In this document: piece by piece, positions 63,983 to 64,000 of the stretch | Layout: every line of letters starts with the position of its first letter | Numbering within the stretch: position 1 is the first letter of the stretch | NCBI GenBank assembly: GCA_030268105.1 | Contig: BSDZ01000005.1 | Location: forward strand, 62,001 to 126,000 | Direction of reading: 5' to 3' | DNA length: 64,000 bases | From: Volvox africanus | Taxonomy: Eukaryota > Chlorophyta > Chlorophyceae > Chlamydomonadales > Volvocaceae | Translations under genes and position numbers: made by a program | Notes under the pieces: generated by a model | The model's input: only the letters and a program-made list of their open reading frames with translations | Database searches by the model: none | Told to the model about the DNA's origin: nothing

Positions 63983-64000
63983 TTATCCGTGTTACGAACT

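Overview
The window looks like nuclear DNA of a chlorophyte green alga, most likely a volvocine (Chlamydomonas, Volvox or Gonium-type) lineage. The reasons are: short GT-AG introns in small exons that chain in phase; Ala, Ser and Gly-rich low-complexity linkers; a TGTAA polyadenylation signal just before the tail of a LINE; TTTAGGG and TTTTAGGG telomere-type motifs; and a RING-CH/PB1-like gene of a type I associate with volvocine genomes. The genus cannot be fixed from the sequence alone.

Layout. Positions 1-39,329 are dominated by a tandem satellite with a monomer of exactly 160 bp. There are about 195 monomers in three blocks (1-3,785; 10,955-33,270; 33,728-38,872), and the boundary arithmetic shows no net length change in any block. 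The left end of the array lies outside the window. A young Ty3/gypsy chromovirus (3,786-10,954) sits inside one monomer. It has 422-bp LTRs differing at one position, a GCGTG target duplication, gag and pol separated by one in-frame TAG, and a C-terminal chromodomain. The right edge of the array plus 457 bp of its flank occurs twice, 5,602 bp apart, which records a tandem duplication of the array end.

From 39.5 kb the window is ordinary gene space with decayed repeats. There is a coiled-coil protein gene (39.5-41.6 kb) with an interstitial inverted telomere-like repeat in one intron, a degenerate minisatellite (42.2-42.6 kb), and a 5'-truncated L1-type LINE (44.8-48.8 kb) held between long (GAAA)n/(AAAT)n tracts. 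C-rich low-complexity DNA (49.1-49.6 kb) and an AT-richer desert (49.6-51.7 kb) follow. An eight-exon gene (51.7-56.5 kb) encodes a predicted CBS-pair plus DCC/DUF393 thiol-disulfide oxidoreductase-like protein of about 791 residues. Next come a stretch of possible decayed coding sequence (58.4-59.1 kb) and a minus-strand four-exon RING-CH/PB1-like gene (60.6-62.5 kb) with a probable GC-AG intron.

The genes do not form a pathway. The main story is genome architecture: a homogenised satellite of roughly nucleosomal period, invaded by a retrotransposon that carries a chromatin-reading domain, abutting a transcribed gene whose immediate upstream DNA was duplicated together with the array end. 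All exon models were assembled by eye from splice-site consensus and phase.
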